Source: Ruminiclostridium cellulolyticum H10 (GTDB lineage: Bacteria > Bacillota > Clostridia > Acetivibrionales > DSM-1351). From it: a stretch of DNA of 64,000 nucleotides. Where the stretch lies: assembly GCF_000022065.1 (NCBI RefSeq), contig NC_011898.1, positions 3,847,501-3,911,500 of the forward strand. The letters are read 5' to 3'. Of this stretch, positions 24,537-34,489 are shown piece by piece (positions within the stretch are counted from its first letter, which is position 1; the number at the start of each line of letters is the position of its first letter). Below the pieces are notes generated by a model that did not search any database, was not told the origin of the DNA, and was given only the letters and a program-made list of their open reading frames with translations. A program made the position numbers and the translations under genes.

Positions 24537-24794
24537 CTAGTATAATCTTTCATACTTATTCTTTGAAAATCCAGAAATAACTCTGTATATTTCCTTTACG
24601 GGAGTGTTGATACGAGCGGCTTCAGCTTTTATTACATCCAGAAACTCTTCTGGGAATTTCAGGCAAAGCCCACATCCTCCTTTAGCAATACTGCAAGGAG
24701 TAGAAATAACTTCAAAGTCATATCCTTTTTTTATAAGCTCAGAGTTCAGCTTGTAAACATAATTCCCAGATTCTAATATTGCGATGCATTTCAT
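24537..24794 (-). CDS. DUF3343 family protein
   Basis: This 85-residue protein has the DUF3343 pattern: CIAILESGNYVYKLNSELIKKGYDFEVISTPCSIAKGGCGLCLKF. The C-x5-GGCG-x-C cluster is the conserved core; the family has been proposed as a selenium or sulfur carrier, not proven here. The frame opens at 24827, but GGAGTGGG fits the ATG at 24794, which also gives the family N-terminus. It follows the ogg-type glycosylase gene by about 100 bases. Confidence 0.85.
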   Translation of the reverse strand: MKCIAILESGNYVYKLNSELIKKGYDFEVISTPCSIAKGGCGLCLKFPEEFLDVIKAEAARINTPVKEIYRVISGFSKNKYERLY

Positions 24795-24890
24795 AAAACC
24801 CACTCCAATTCCATAATATCCCTGCACCCATACTAAGTTACTTTACATTACATAATATTGAAATGGCTTATAAAAAGTTCCGCAAATGTT

Positions 24891-25778
24891 TTATCTCGAC
24901 ATACCTATTTTATTTAACCTTGCATGGTAAAATAAATATTGCTGTGCGTACCCTGTCAGGCCCCCAAACTGTTTTGTAGCGAACTCCTGTATTTCCTTGT
25001 GACTGGATTCCTTTTTGAGATACAGTTCCTCCATCACACGTTTTACCCAAACATCAATCGGAAAAACATCATATTTCAATCCACTGAAAAGCAGTATACA
25101 GTCGGCAACCTTGGGTCCTACGCCGGGAAGAATCATAAGCTCCTTACGTGCCATGGCTGTGTCCATGCTTCGAAGAATTTCTTCGGTTACAATACCCTGT
25201 GCCATTAAAGCAGATGTTTTGTGAATATATTTGCATCTGAATCCGGCCTTGCACTGCTTTATATCCTCCAAAGATGTCTCTGCAAGGGCCTTAATTTCAG
25301 GAAAACTATATGCATTACGCCCGGAATCTATACATTTACCTCTTAAAACAGATAGAGCGTCTACAGTTTTCATTATTCTCGGTATCATGTTGTTAGCAGA
25401 TATTATAAATGAAATGAGCATTTCCCAGAAATCCTGTTTAAGAAGCCGTATTCCCCAGCCTGTTTTTATTGCCTCTCTCATTATTTCGTCCTGCTCCAGA
25501 ACAGACTTGATTTTTGAATAATCAGTACCAAGATCAAAATATTCGTACCATATATCTATAAAATCCTGCTCGCTTGAATTTGTTATACAAAAAACCTCAT
25601 TGTCATAACTTACATTTACCATCCGGCCTCTCGCTATCCCTCTATAGCTTCCGTCCTCCTGCCTGATCCAACGGAAACACTGTCCGCAATCGAATATGTG
25701 CGTTAAATTAAAGTCCTTTATATTTTCTACGTAAAGATTTCCATCCTCATTTTTCAGGGTATAGCCTTTATATTCCAT
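24891..25778 (-). CDS. ogg: 8-oxoguanine DNA glycosylase (OGG1-type)
   Basis: This 295-residue HhH-GPD enzyme removes oxidised guanine from DNA and cleaves the abasic strand. The N-terminal OGG_N domain has FNLTHIFDCGQCFRW. The catalytic domain has LISFIISANNMIPRI, the helix-hairpin-helix LMILPGVGPKVADCILLFS and the catalytic Asp in FPIDVWVKRVM. The lysine preceding the HhH-GPD (KYIHKTS region) is a candidate nucleophile. GGGGAGG precedes the ATG. Confidence 0.93.
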   Translation of the reverse strand: MEYKGYTLKNEDGNLYVENIKDFNLTHIFDCGQCFRWIRQEDGSYRGIARGRMVNVSYDNEVFCITNSSEQDFIDIWYEYFDLGTDYSKIKSVLEQDEIMREAIKTGWGIRLLKQDFWEMLISFIISANNMIPRIMKTVDALSVLRGKCIDSGRNAYSFPEIKALAETSLEDIKQCKAGFRCKYIHKTSALMAQGIVTEEILRSMDTAMARKELMILPGVGPKVADCILLFSGLKYDVFPIDVWVKRVMEELYLKKESSHKEIQEFATKQFGGLTGYAQQYLFYHARLNKIGMSR

Positions 25779-25993
25779 GTTTAATACCTCCCCTTACAAT
25801 AGTACCCGCCAAATTACTCGCAAAAACAAATATGTTATTTCAAAAAACATAATATATTAAGGATATTAATTAAAACCGGGAATATCAATGGTTATCTGTG
25901 GGAGAAATATATCCTTTTAAGCATACTGTTTCAATGGTATAATTTGAAAATATGGTGTTAATGTAGTTTTGATATTTTAAATGGAGGTTGTAT

Positions 25994-26770
25994 ATGAAGG
26001 AAAAAATATATACCATACCTGTGTCGGATGCTTTTGCAGAGGATTGTGAGTGTCCCCTTTGTGTTCTGGAAAAGAAGCTGGAGGATGAATGTATAGAGTA
26101 TGCATTGGGGCCGTCCCTGATGGAACCTGATATGAGACAGGAGACTAATGAAAAAGGATTTTGCAAAGATCATTTCGAGGCTATGTTCAATAGTCAGGCA
26201 AATCGACTAGGGCTTGCTTTGATGATTGACACCTTTATGCAGGAAAAAAACAAGAAGCTTCAAAAAATATTTGAAACACGTGCCGGCTCATTGGAAAAAG
26301 ATGCTAAGGCTGGCCTTATGAAGAATATTTCAAATAAAATTTCATCCAAACAGACTGAAACGGACAAGCTGTTACAGGAGCTTGTGGGCGAACTTGACAA
26401 AATAGAGCATAGCTGCACAATATGTAGCAAGCTTGAACATACCATGGGCAGATATATAGACGTCATTTTTTATTTGTATTTCAGGGAACCTGATTTCAGG
26501 GAGATTTTTGATTCTAAAAAAGGATTTTGCCTGAAACACCTTAAACAGCTGCTTGTTTCAACAAAAAAATATCTGAATACAAGCGAGACAGCTATATTTA
26601 CAAAAAAACTTATGGATATGCAGATTACTAATCTTGAAAGAGTAGAGAAGGAAGTTGATTGGTTCACAAAGAAATTTGATTACAGATATAACGATGCACC
26701 TTGGGGAAACTCAAAGGATGCTGTTTCAAGAAGTATTCAAAAAATAAGAGGAAATTGCAACTTAAAATAG
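25994..26770 (+). CDS. DUF6062 family protein
   Basis: This 258-residue protein resembles a clostridial family of unknown role. Cysteine pairs repeat through it: CECPLCVLE near residue 16, GFCKDHF near 55, SCTICSKL near 140 and GFCLKHL near 175. Each CxxC is paired with a later C-x2-H, so two metal sites are likely. The protein is helical and acidic. I use the ATG at 25994 because GGAGG lies six bases upstream; the TTG at 25988 is too close to it. Confidence 0.8.
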   Translation: MKEKIYTIPVSDAFAEDCECPLCVLEKKLEDECIEYALGPSLMEPDMRQETNEKGFCKDHFEAMFNSQANRLGLALMIDTFMQEKNKKLQKIFETRAGSLEKDAKAGLMKNISNKISSKQTETDKLLQELVGELDKIEHSCTICSKLEHTMGRYIDVIFYLYFREPDFREIFDSKKGFCLKHLKQLLVSTKKYLNTSETAIFTKKLMDMQITNLERVEKEVDWFTKKFDYRYNDAPWGNSKDAVSRSIQKIRGNCNLK

Positions 26771-26826
26771 TAACATTTTATAAAAAACTCAATATTATGT
26801 AAAGTAGATAGACTTATGTCTATTTA

Positions 26827-26952
26827 GCCTTGAGCACCATGTGACTACCACCAGTCCTGTACCAGCACTCCCCCTGGCACAGTTATCGAGTCATAACATG
26901 TTACGCCCGTCAAAAAGGTTATGATTATATCACCCTTTCAGGTGCTCAAGGC
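26827..26952. ncRNA. 126-nt cloverleaf-like structured element
   Basis: A perfect 12-bp closing stem GCCTTGAGCACC/GGTGCTCAAGGC brackets three further stems. These are GACT/AGTC (26843-26846/26853-26856), TGTACCAG/CTGGCACA (26858-26865/26874-26881) and TCATAAC/GTTATGA (26891-26897/26918-26924). It lies between two convergent genes, DUF6062 and metA. No T-run follows on either strand, so it is not a simple terminator. It could be an RNA, a small inverted-repeat mobile element or a 3'-UTR element. Strand cannot be decided. Confidence 0.5.
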
Positions 26953-26962
26953 ATTTAATTCA

Positions 26963-27883
26963 TTACTTTCCTATGTTAGTTAAATCGTAAGGTGTTTCCT
27001 GGTATACATAATAGTTAAGCCAATTTAAAAATAAAAGGTTTCCATGGCCTCGCCATCTGACAATAGGCTCCTTTGCAGGATCATCCCCGGGGAAGTAGTT
27101 TTTGGGAACCTCTATATCCAACCCCTTTTCCAAATCTCTCTCGTACTCAAATTTAAGGGTATACGGGTCATATTCGGAATGTCCAGTAGCAAATATATGA
27201 CGTCCGTCTTTTGATGCTACCAGATATACCCCAGCCTCCTTTGATTCGGCAAGTATTTCCAAATCATCTATTTTTGCCACATCTTCATGAGTAACCTCAG
27301 TATGTCTGGAGTGTGGTACAAAAAAGATATCGTCAAATCCTCTGAGAAGTTTTACATGCTCCTTTATTTTATTATGTTCAAATACACCAAACACCTTCTT
27401 AGGTAAATCACGTTTTGGTACACCGTAGTGATAATACAGACCCGCCTGTGCTCCCCAGCATATATGCAGTGTAGAGTAGACGTTTTTCTTACTCCAGTCC
27501 ATTATCTGTTTTAGCTCTTCCCAATAATTTACATCTTCAAAGGGCATTTGTTCAACAGGTGCTCCCGTAATAATCAGTCCGTCGAAATGCTCTCTTTGTA
27601 CCTCGTCAAAGGTTTTATAAAATGTTTCAAGGTGTTCCTCGGGAGTATTTTTCGACAAATGCGATGCCGGACGCAGCAGTATGATTTCGACCTGTATTGG
27701 AGTGTTCCCAAGAAGTCTGAGCAGCTGCGTCTCGGTAGTTATTTTAGTCGGCATTATATTTAGTATAGCAATTTTAAGCGGTCTTATGTCCTGATGGTAT
27801 GCCCTGTCCTCAGACATGACAAATATGTTCTCACTATTCAGGATTTCCACCGCAGGCAGATTGTCAGGTATTCTGATCGGCAT
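26963..27883 (-). CDS. metA: Homoserine O-acetyltransferase (MetA family)
   Basis: This 306-residue enzyme acylates homoserine at the start of methionine synthesis. Catalytic Cys142 is in HICWGAQAG; the His in [11 protein letters not shown] and Glu in ATGHSEYDP-type context match the family. Residue 111 is Glu ([10 protein letters not shown]), the residue that specifies acetyl-CoA in Bacillus MetA, so I predict acetylation although the family name says succinyl. GGAGG favours the ATG at 27883 over upstream in-frame starts. O-acetylhomoserine would feed the adjacent metY. Confidence 0.93.
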
Positions 27884-27914
27884 ATTGACCTCCATCAATT
27901 AAATAAATAAAATG

Positions 27915-27950
27915 TAAAAAAAGTGCATAATATAAATTATATTATGCACT
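27915..27950 (-). terminator. Terminator between metY and metA
   Basis: A 14-bp perfect stem, AGTGCATAATATAA with TTATATTATGCACT around a single A, is followed on the minus strand by seven T. It separates metY from metA, so metA may depend on read-through or on its own promoter. Confidence 0.85.
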
Positions 27951-27983
27951 GACGAAAAGTCAACTATATGCCACTAGATGATT

Positions 27984-29285
<1,302 letters not shown>

Positions 29286-29316
29286 CTAGTAAGTTGATAG
29301 GTTTTGTTGTGTTTAT

Positions 29317-29345
29317 ATAATATAATAAAATTAAATTTTAGTCAA
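29317..29345 (-). promoter_or_regulatory. metY promoter
   Basis: On the minus strand TTGACT (29340-29345) is followed after 17 bp by TATTAT (29317-29322). The leader to the metY ATG is only about 50 bases, too short for a SAM riboswitch. Confidence 0.65.
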
Positions 29346-29448
29346 CTACTTTTTTAAAAAATTTAATTATTTTTTTATTTTAATATTTGAAATTAAGTGC
29401 GTTAAAATTAGCTAAAATTCACTTTATATTTTTTGACTGTTTGATATT

Positions 29449-29491
29449 AAAAAAAGCCGTTGCAATCGTATTTGATTGCAACGGCTTTTTT
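29449..29491 (-). terminator. Terminator after the osmoprotectant transporter
   Basis: A 14-bp perfect stem AAGCCGTTGCAATC/GATTGCAACGGCTT has A/T runs on both sides and so can work in both directions. On the minus strand it ends the opu operon, 12 bases after the stop at 29503. Confidence 0.9.
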
Positions 29492-29502
29492 CTCATGCTA
29501 AA

Positions 29503-31077
29503 TCATTTTTTAATTAATCCTTTTTCAATCAGAAATTCTCTTGCTACTACTGAAGGGTCCATTTGAAGTTCATCAACTTTATAATTCAACTCTATCATAA
29601 CTTCATTTGAAAGGATTCCCCCCAGTTGTTCAATCAGCGGTTCTATCTCAGGATATTTTTTGAGTATATCCTCCCTTACCAGAGGAATAGCATAATAAGG
29701 AGGAAAGAAATTCTTATCGTCTTCCAGTGGTACAAGATCGAATTTCTTGAGCAAGCCATCTGTGGAAAATGCATCCACTACACTGGTCTCCTTATTTATT
29801 AAAGCCGTATATCTTGGAGAACCGTCTAACCCTTTGGTATCCTTGAACTTGAAGTTATACTTTTTAGTTATTCCTAAAAGACCATCCTCACGATTAACAA
29901 ATTCCAATGTAGCTCCTGCGGTTAAATTTGATGCAACCTTAGCCATATCGCTGATTGTTTTTAAATTGTACTTTTGTGCAGTTTCTTTCGTAACGGCAAG
30001 AACATAGGTATTATTAAAGCCCATCTGCTTTAACACCTCGATATTAAACTTTTCTTTAAAGTCCTTTTTAACAGTATTGTACACTTTATCCATATCTGAA
30101 ATAGGAGGATATTTTAATGTATCTCCATATGCCGTTCCACTATAATCAAAATACAAATCAATATCTCCTGATTTAAGAGCTGAGAAGCACACCTGCGTAC
30201 CACCCAGGTTCACTTTCCTTTCCACATTCAAATCGGTATTTTCTTCAATAAGATCGGAAAACATATATACAAGTATGTGCTGCTCTGTAAAATCTTTTCC
30301 TGCAATACGTATTACGTTTGTACTGCTTCCAAAACCGGGAATTATTGTAGGAATTATAAGTGCCGCTGTCAGAAGTCCGGAGACTGCCAGTACTATTTTA
30401 TTATATCTTTTTTCCTTCTTGAGCGTTTCCTTTGACTTTTTTGTTTTTTGCAGACTGATTGGCGTAACCATCTTTTCAATCAGTCCCACCAGATAATCTA
30501 CCGTCAGTGCCAGCAAACATGCCGGAATTGCACCTGCAAGAATCTGGTTGTTATTCACTGTCCTTATACCTGAGAAAACCAGAAATCCTAGTCCGCCTGC
30601 ACCAATAAATGCGGCTATAGTCATAAGCCCTACTGCTGTTACAGCTGAAATTCGGACCCCTGCCATGATTACCGGCAATGCCAGTGGAATTTGTACCTTC
30701 GTTAATATCTGGAATTTGGTCAGACCTATTCCACGGGCTGCTTCCAGTGTCAACGGATTGATATTCTGTATACCTGTAAATGTATTTTTTATAATAGGTA
30801 AAAGTGAATATAATATTACCATGACTACAGCAGGAAGTGTTCCTATACCTAAAAAGGGAATAGAAAAGCCAAGTAAAGCCATACTCGGAATGGCTTGGAC
30901 TACATTTGCAAAGCCTAATACCGGTTTATTCAGTTTTTTTACATAACTGATTAATATTCCCAAAGGCACGCCTAAAATTATTGCAAAGCCAACAGCAATA
31001 ACTGTAAGCTTAATATGATCCACGAAAAGATTCAGTATTTGAGTTTTGTTTTGTACCAAATATTCTATAAAATTCAT
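29503..31077 (-). CDS. Osmoprotectant ABC transporter permease/substrate-binding fusion
   Basis: This 524-residue membrane protein imports glycine betaine, choline or carnitine. Residues 1-215 are a five- to six-helix BPD permease domain with EAARGIGLTKFQI as the ATPase-coupling loop. A further membrane segment near 228-248 anchors an OpuAC/ProX-type binding domain (VIRIAGKDFTEQHILVYMFSDLIEEN to the C-terminus). Permease-receptor fusions are known for OpuC/BusB-type systems. AAAGGAGGG precedes the ATG. The ATPase gene ends 19 bases upstream. Confidence 0.93.
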   Translation of the reverse strand: MNFIEYLVQNKTQILNLFVDHIKLTVIAVGFAIILGVPLGILISYVKKLNKPVLGFANVVQAIPSMALLGFSIPFLGIGTLPAVVMVILYSLLPIIKNTFTGIQNINPLTLEAARGIGLTKFQILTKVQIPLALPVIMAGVRISAVTAVGLMTIAAFIGAGGLGFLVFSGIRTVNNNQILAGAIPACLLALTVDYLVGLIEKMVTPISLQKTKKSKETLKKEKRYNKIVLAVSGLLTAALIIPTIIPGFGSSTNVIRIAGKDFTEQHILVYMFSDLIEENTDLNVERKVNLGGTQVCFSALKSGDIDLYFDYSGTAYGDTLKYPPISDMDKVYNTVKKDFKEKFNIEVLKQMGFNNTYVLAVTKETAQKYNLKTISDMAKVASNLTAGATLEFVNREDGLLGITKKYNFKFKDTKGLDGSPRYTALINKETSVVDAFSTDGLLKKFDLVPLEDDKNFFPPYYAIPLVREDILKKYPEIEPLIEQLGGILSNEVMIELNYKVDELQMDPSVVAREFLIEKGLIKK

Positions 31078-31096
31078 ATAAACCCTCCTTTTCTAT

Positions 31097-32227
31097 TTAC
31101 TCCAGATTTTCCAAATCAAGATATTGCTGGCTTAGAGTAGTAACAAGACTGCTCTTTGTTATCAAGCCTAAAAGTCTGTCACTTTCGTTCAAAACAGGAA
31201 TTGCTGATACATGCTTTTCGTCTACAATTTTTAAAATATCTATAATTGAGTCGTCCTCAAGTACACTCAGGAAGTTAGTGGTCATAATATCGCCAACTTT
31301 TATTGTACGGTCTCTCTGGTTTTGTATTTGCTTTGCATTCACTATACCTAACAGTCTTTTTGTTTTTTCTTCAACTACCATAAGGCTATCTACCTTTTCC
31401 ACACGCATTCTTTCAATACACCCAAGAAGCGTCGTACTGCTCTGACAGGTTACCGGGGTATCAATCATAATATCCTTTGCCTTTATAAATTCGGGGGAAG
31501 TCCAGATTCTATTTCTACCTACAAACTCTGATACAAATTCATTCTGAGGATTTTTCAATATATTTTCAGGTGTATCATACTGAAGAATTTCTCCATCTTT
31601 CATTATACATATCTTATCCGATATCTTTATTGCCTCATCCATGTCATGTGTAACAAAGACTATTGTCTTTTTATAAATTGCCTGTATATTTATAAGCTCA
31701 TCCTGCAGGCTTATCCTGGTAATTGGATCAAGTGCTGAAAACGGCTCATCCATCAGGATAATCTCCGGGTCAGTTGCAAATGCTCTTGCTACCCCAACTC
31801 TCTGCTGTTGCCCACCACTTATCTCAGAAGGGTACCTATCAAGAAACTCGTCAGCTTCCAGCCCAACCATTTCCAATAATTCATAAGTTTTTTTTCTTAT
31901 TTCTTCAGAATCCTTTTTCTGGACCTTTGGGATTAGCTCAATATTTTCCTTTATTGTCATATGTGGAAATAACCCTGTCTGCTGAATTACATACCCCATA
32001 TTTCTTCTAAGCTTTATAATATCTCTTTTTTCTATGTCCTTACCATTAATAAATATTTTGCCGGACGAAGGCTTTATCAGGCGATTAATCATTTTTAATG
32101 TAGTTGTCTTACCGCAGCCACTTTCTCCGATAAGTGAAACCAATTGCCCTTTTTCAACTTCCAGCGAAATGTTTTTCAACACAGTTGTATCTTTGTATTT
32201 TTTGAATATATTTTCAAATTTAATCAA
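31097..32227 (-). CDS. Osmoprotectant ABC transporter ATP-binding protein with CBS domains
   Basis: This 376-residue ATPase powers the fused permease encoded next. It has Walker A GESGCGKTT, signature SGGQQQRVGVARA and Walker B IILMDEPFSALD. Two CBS domains follow from about residue 245; in OpuA-type importers these sense ionic strength or c-di-AMP. The frame opens at a TTG at 32248, but AAAAGGAAGG is spaced for the TTG at 32227, giving MIKFENIFKKY, which I prefer. The promoter at 32271-32300 carries a palindromic operator. Confidence 0.93.
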   Translation of the reverse strand: MIKFENIFKKYKDTTVLKNISLEVEKGQLVSLIGESGCGKTTTLKMINRLIKPSSGKIFINGKDIEKRDIIKLRRNMGYVIQQTGLFPHMTIKENIELIPKVQKKDSEEIRKKTYELLEMVGLEADEFLDRYPSEISGGQQQRVGVARAFATDPEIILMDEPFSALDPITRISLQDELINIQAIYKKTIVFVTHDMDEAIKISDKICIMKDGEILQYDTPENILKNPQNEFVSEFVGRNRIWTSPEFIKAKDIMIDTPVTCQSSTTLLGCIERMRVEKVDSLMVVEEKTKRLLGIVNAKQIQNQRDRTIKVGDIMTTNFLSVLEDDSIIDILKIVDEKHVSAIPVLNESDRLLGLITKSSLVTTLSQQYLDLENLE

Positions 32228-32256
32228 TTTATTACCTTCCTTTTCCAATCTTTTTT

Positions 32257-32310
32257 AAGTAACAACTTCTATTATATGTCCAAGTTGTTACTTTTGTCAA
32301 ACTGACAAAA
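32257..32310 (-). promoter_or_regulatory. Promoter and operator of the osmoprotectant operon
   Basis: On the minus strand TTGACA (32295-32300), 18 bp and TATAAT (32271-32276) form the promoter. A perfect 12-bp inverted repeat, AAGTAACAACTT (32257-32268) and AAGTTGTTACTT (32282-32293), flanks the -10. A second dyad, TTTTGTCA-AAC-TGACAAAA (32292-32310), covers the -35. Either could bind the adjacent BusR-like repressor. Confidence 0.7.
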
Positions 32311-32353
32311 AAATCCTCCTATCGTATTATCAACTACGGTAGGAGGATTTTAT
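32306..32353 (-). terminator. Terminator after the BusR-like gene
   Basis: AAAATCCTCCTA and TAGGAGGATTTT form the stem. On the minus strand it is followed by TTTTTTTG. It lies between the regulator stop (32366) and the opu promoter, so the two units are separate. Confidence 0.85.
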
Positions 32354-32365
32354 ACAGTACTGTTA

Positions 32366-33007
32366 TTAATTTTCAACATTTTCTGGATATAAAAAATTTC
32401 TAACTCGTTCAAAACAATTTTCATCACCTATAAAATATACAATATCGCCCGGTAAAAATATTGAGTATGGACCCGGTGATAGAAATAGTTTATTTTCCCT
32501 TTTTATGGCAACTATTGTTGCCGTTGTATTGTGCCAGAAATTTGTTTCAGATACGGTTTGATGCAAGCACGACGTTTCTTGTGTAATCTCTATTTCAAAT
32601 GGTGTAAAAGGATTTATAGAACGAAAACGGTCTGTTTTCTCAATGAGCTTAGTCAGACAATCATTAAAAAATTCAAATTCCTTGGTTTGTCGTTCCATAC
32701 TGCCCTGAATATCTTTTTTCAAACTATTTACAGTTTGTATATCATGATAACGATTAACAAAATTTACAGCCTTTTCGTAGGATTTTATTTTTACACCATT
32801 TCCTATTTCCGTTTCCACTATCCCTAAATCAGCTAAAACAGATATTGCTCGCCTTGCTGTTTCGGGTGATACCCCGTATTGGCTTGCTATGGATGACCTT
32901 GCATATATTTTATCTCCCACGGAATAATATTTGCTTGCAATTTTAGAAGCTATATCCGTAGCAATTTGTTGGTATCTTGGATTTATAATTCGAACACCCT
33001 TATCCAT
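32366..33007 (-). CDS. BusR-like GntR/RCK_C regulator of osmolyte uptake
   Basis: This 213-residue regulator has a GntR winged helix (residues 10-75: YYSVGDKIYARSSIASQYGVSPETARRAISVLADLGIVE). A helical linker and a C-terminal RCK_C/TrkA_C domain follow (about 125-205, LFLSPGPYSIFLPGDIVYFIGD). This is the BusR layout, where c-di-AMP binding to RCK_C makes the protein repress an osmoprotectant importer. Position directly upstream of such an operon supports the same role. AAAGGAGAG precedes the ATG. A 14-bp palindrome lies in its own promoter. Confidence 0.88.
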   Translation of the reverse strand: MDKGVRIINPRYQQIATDIASKIASKYYSVGDKIYARSSIASQYGVSPETARRAISVLADLGIVETEIGNGVKIKSYEKAVNFVNRYHDIQTVNSLKKDIQGSMERQTKEFEFFNDCLTKLIEKTDRFRSINPFTPFEIEITQETSCLHQTVSETNFWHNTTATIVAIKRENKLFLSPGPYSIFLPGDIVYFIGDENCFERVRNFLYPENVEN

Positions 33008-33066
33008 TCCGTCTCTCCTTTACAAATGTTGTTTATATAAATGAATATTATCTTCTATTATAGCCT

Positions 33067-33098
33067 CTATTTAACAAGTTGTGTAACTTGTTAAATAG
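33067..33098. promoter_or_regulatory. Palindrome upstream of the BusR-like gene
   Basis: CTATTTAACAAGTT and AACTTGTTAAATAG are perfect 14-bp arms around GTGT. The palindrome overlaps the expected -35 region of the gene whose -10 TATAAT is at 33057-33062 (minus strand). Autoregulation is the natural reading. Confidence 0.7.
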
Positions 33099-33157
33099 AC
33101 GGAATTAAAATTCAATCTTAATTTGTATTCTCATGTCTATTTAACTCAAGATAACGT

Positions 33158-33188
33158 AAAAAAACATCCGGCGTATTGCCGAATGTTT
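33158..33188 (-). terminator. Terminator after the secreted protein gene
   Basis: AACATCCGGC and GCCGAATGTT form a stem with one mismatch, followed on the minus strand by a run of T. It lies about 30 bases past the stop at 33216. Confidence 0.8.
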
Positions 33189-33215
33189 TTTAAGCTTCAC
33201 TCTTTTATATCGCGC

Positions 33216-34274
33216 TTACTTTAGTTTGAAATAAATAAAGCTCCCATCATAATCTACATTCCTAATCTGTTCATTCTGCATAACAAGAAAGTTTGTTTTA
33301 TTCTTATACAGGTCAAGAATAACTTTGCCTTCTGCCTTAAATGACTCTGTCATGCCGGGAGTTATTTTTCTCAAATCTGTGGCTTCATCTATAGCATCGT
33401 CCAGACTTCCGTCAAAGCCATAATTCATAGTCCCGATTATTGATGCCTTGTCGGAGGTTTTTATTCCCCATATATAAGGATCCCAGCCGACACTAAGGAA
33501 AGCCGACCCTTGACCTTTTACCTTTGTAATCTTGGCGTTTTGGACTTCCCACAAAATATCTACTATGGCATACTCGTGATCCTCTCTGTCTTTAGCAGTG
33601 ATTCCCATTTCTTTAAGCTCATCCAGAGTTACCTTTTTGAAACTTTTTACAGTCATTGAGAAAGTACCTGTTATTTGGTCATCAAGGAATGACTTTGTTT
33701 CACTCCATGTATATTTTTGGTTTAAAGGTACGGGATTATTAATAGATCCGATAGCTGTTGACGGATTCATAAGACTGTTTGCGGTCTTGTCTCCGTACTT
33801 GGAACTTAGATATTTTTTAACTTCATTTTTCTGACTACTGGTAAGATTTTTTACCTCAATTGCCTTTGTAGTTGTCGCAACTGCATTATAGGCGTATGTC
33901 TTTTTGTTTTTTGTTTTAAGGTAAACTCCGCAGCTTATACTAGAAACACTTAGTTTAGTCTTGCTGCTTATTACCAGCAAGCCCTTAAGATTAGCCGTAT
34001 ACAGCTTCTGTTTTGAATCGTAGCTCTTTGAATACTGCGGAGTTAGTATCTTTGCAGTTGACCCGTTCGGTATACTCAGCATTTTGTAGCTAACACCGCT
34101 GTACTTGTACTTGTTAACGTACTGTAAGTTTTTTGTTTCAAGGGTTTGTTGATATGCCTTTATGATGTTCATCTCAGAAGATGTCAATTTTGCTGAAGAA
34201 GCTGCCGTTACCGGAACCGCAAATACAGATAGTACAAGACATAAGCTTAATACTATTGACAATATTTTTTTCAT
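33216..34274 (-). CDS. Secreted protein with C-terminal DUF4352-like fold
   Basis: This 352-residue exported protein starts MKKILSIVLSLCLVLSVFAVPVTAASS, a clear signal peptide with an AxA cleavage site near residue 25. The mature N-terminal half is lysine/serine/tyrosine-rich with beta-prone repeats. The last ~150 residues (TFSMTVKSFKKVTLDEL..YAIVDILWEVQNAKI..VILDLYKNKTNFLV) resemble the DUF4352-type immunoglobulin-like domain. TAGGAGG before ATG 34274 decides the start over the open frame to 34301. Substrate or partner is unknown. Confidence 0.8.
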   Translation of the reverse strand: MKKILSIVLSLCLVLSVFAVPVTAASSAKLTSSEMNIIKAYQQTLETKNLQYVNKYKYSGVSYKMLSIPNGSTAKILTPQYSKSYDSKQKLYTANLKGLLVISSKTKLSVSSISCGVYLKTKNKKTYAYNAVATTTKAIEVKNLTSSQKNEVKKYLSSKYGDKTANSLMNPSTAIGSINNPVPLNQKYTWSETKSFLDDQITGTFSMTVKSFKKVTLDELKEMGITAKDREDHEYAIVDILWEVQNAKITKVKGQGSAFLSVGWDPYIWGIKTSDKASIIGTMNYGFDGSLDDAIDEATDLRKITPGMTESFKAEGKVILDLYKNKTNFLVMQNEQIRNVDYDGSFIYFKLK

Positions 34275-34410
34275 ATCCGACCTCCTAGGTTTTATATCCA
34301 AATAATAGCATTATGCCAAAATTTAGTCAATATAAACTAAGATTTATTGTAAACTTATACCACTTATTTCTTCGATGTTTTTATTTCCGCAACAATCCAA
34401 GTTATAACAA

Positions 34411-34454
34411 AAAATAAAACCTCAAAAAGCTAAATTGATAGCTAATTGAGGTTT
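34411..34454 (-). terminator. Terminator after the alcohol dehydrogenase gene
   Basis: AAACCTCAA and TTGAGGTTT pair, with an inner AGCT stem. On the minus strand it is followed by TATTTTTTG. It lies about 35 bases past the stop. Confidence 0.8.
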
Positions 34455-34489
34455 CTTTAGTTACTGTTTATTCGATTTCATTATTAGTT

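Noticed and set aside
26827-26952. Retron-type non-coding RNA
   Set aside because: The closing stem is retron-like, but no reverse transcriptase gene is nearby and the internal stems do not match msr/msd design.
33067-33098. Terminator reading of the 14-bp palindrome
   Set aside because: No T-run follows on either strand and it lies at a promoter, so it is better read as an operator.
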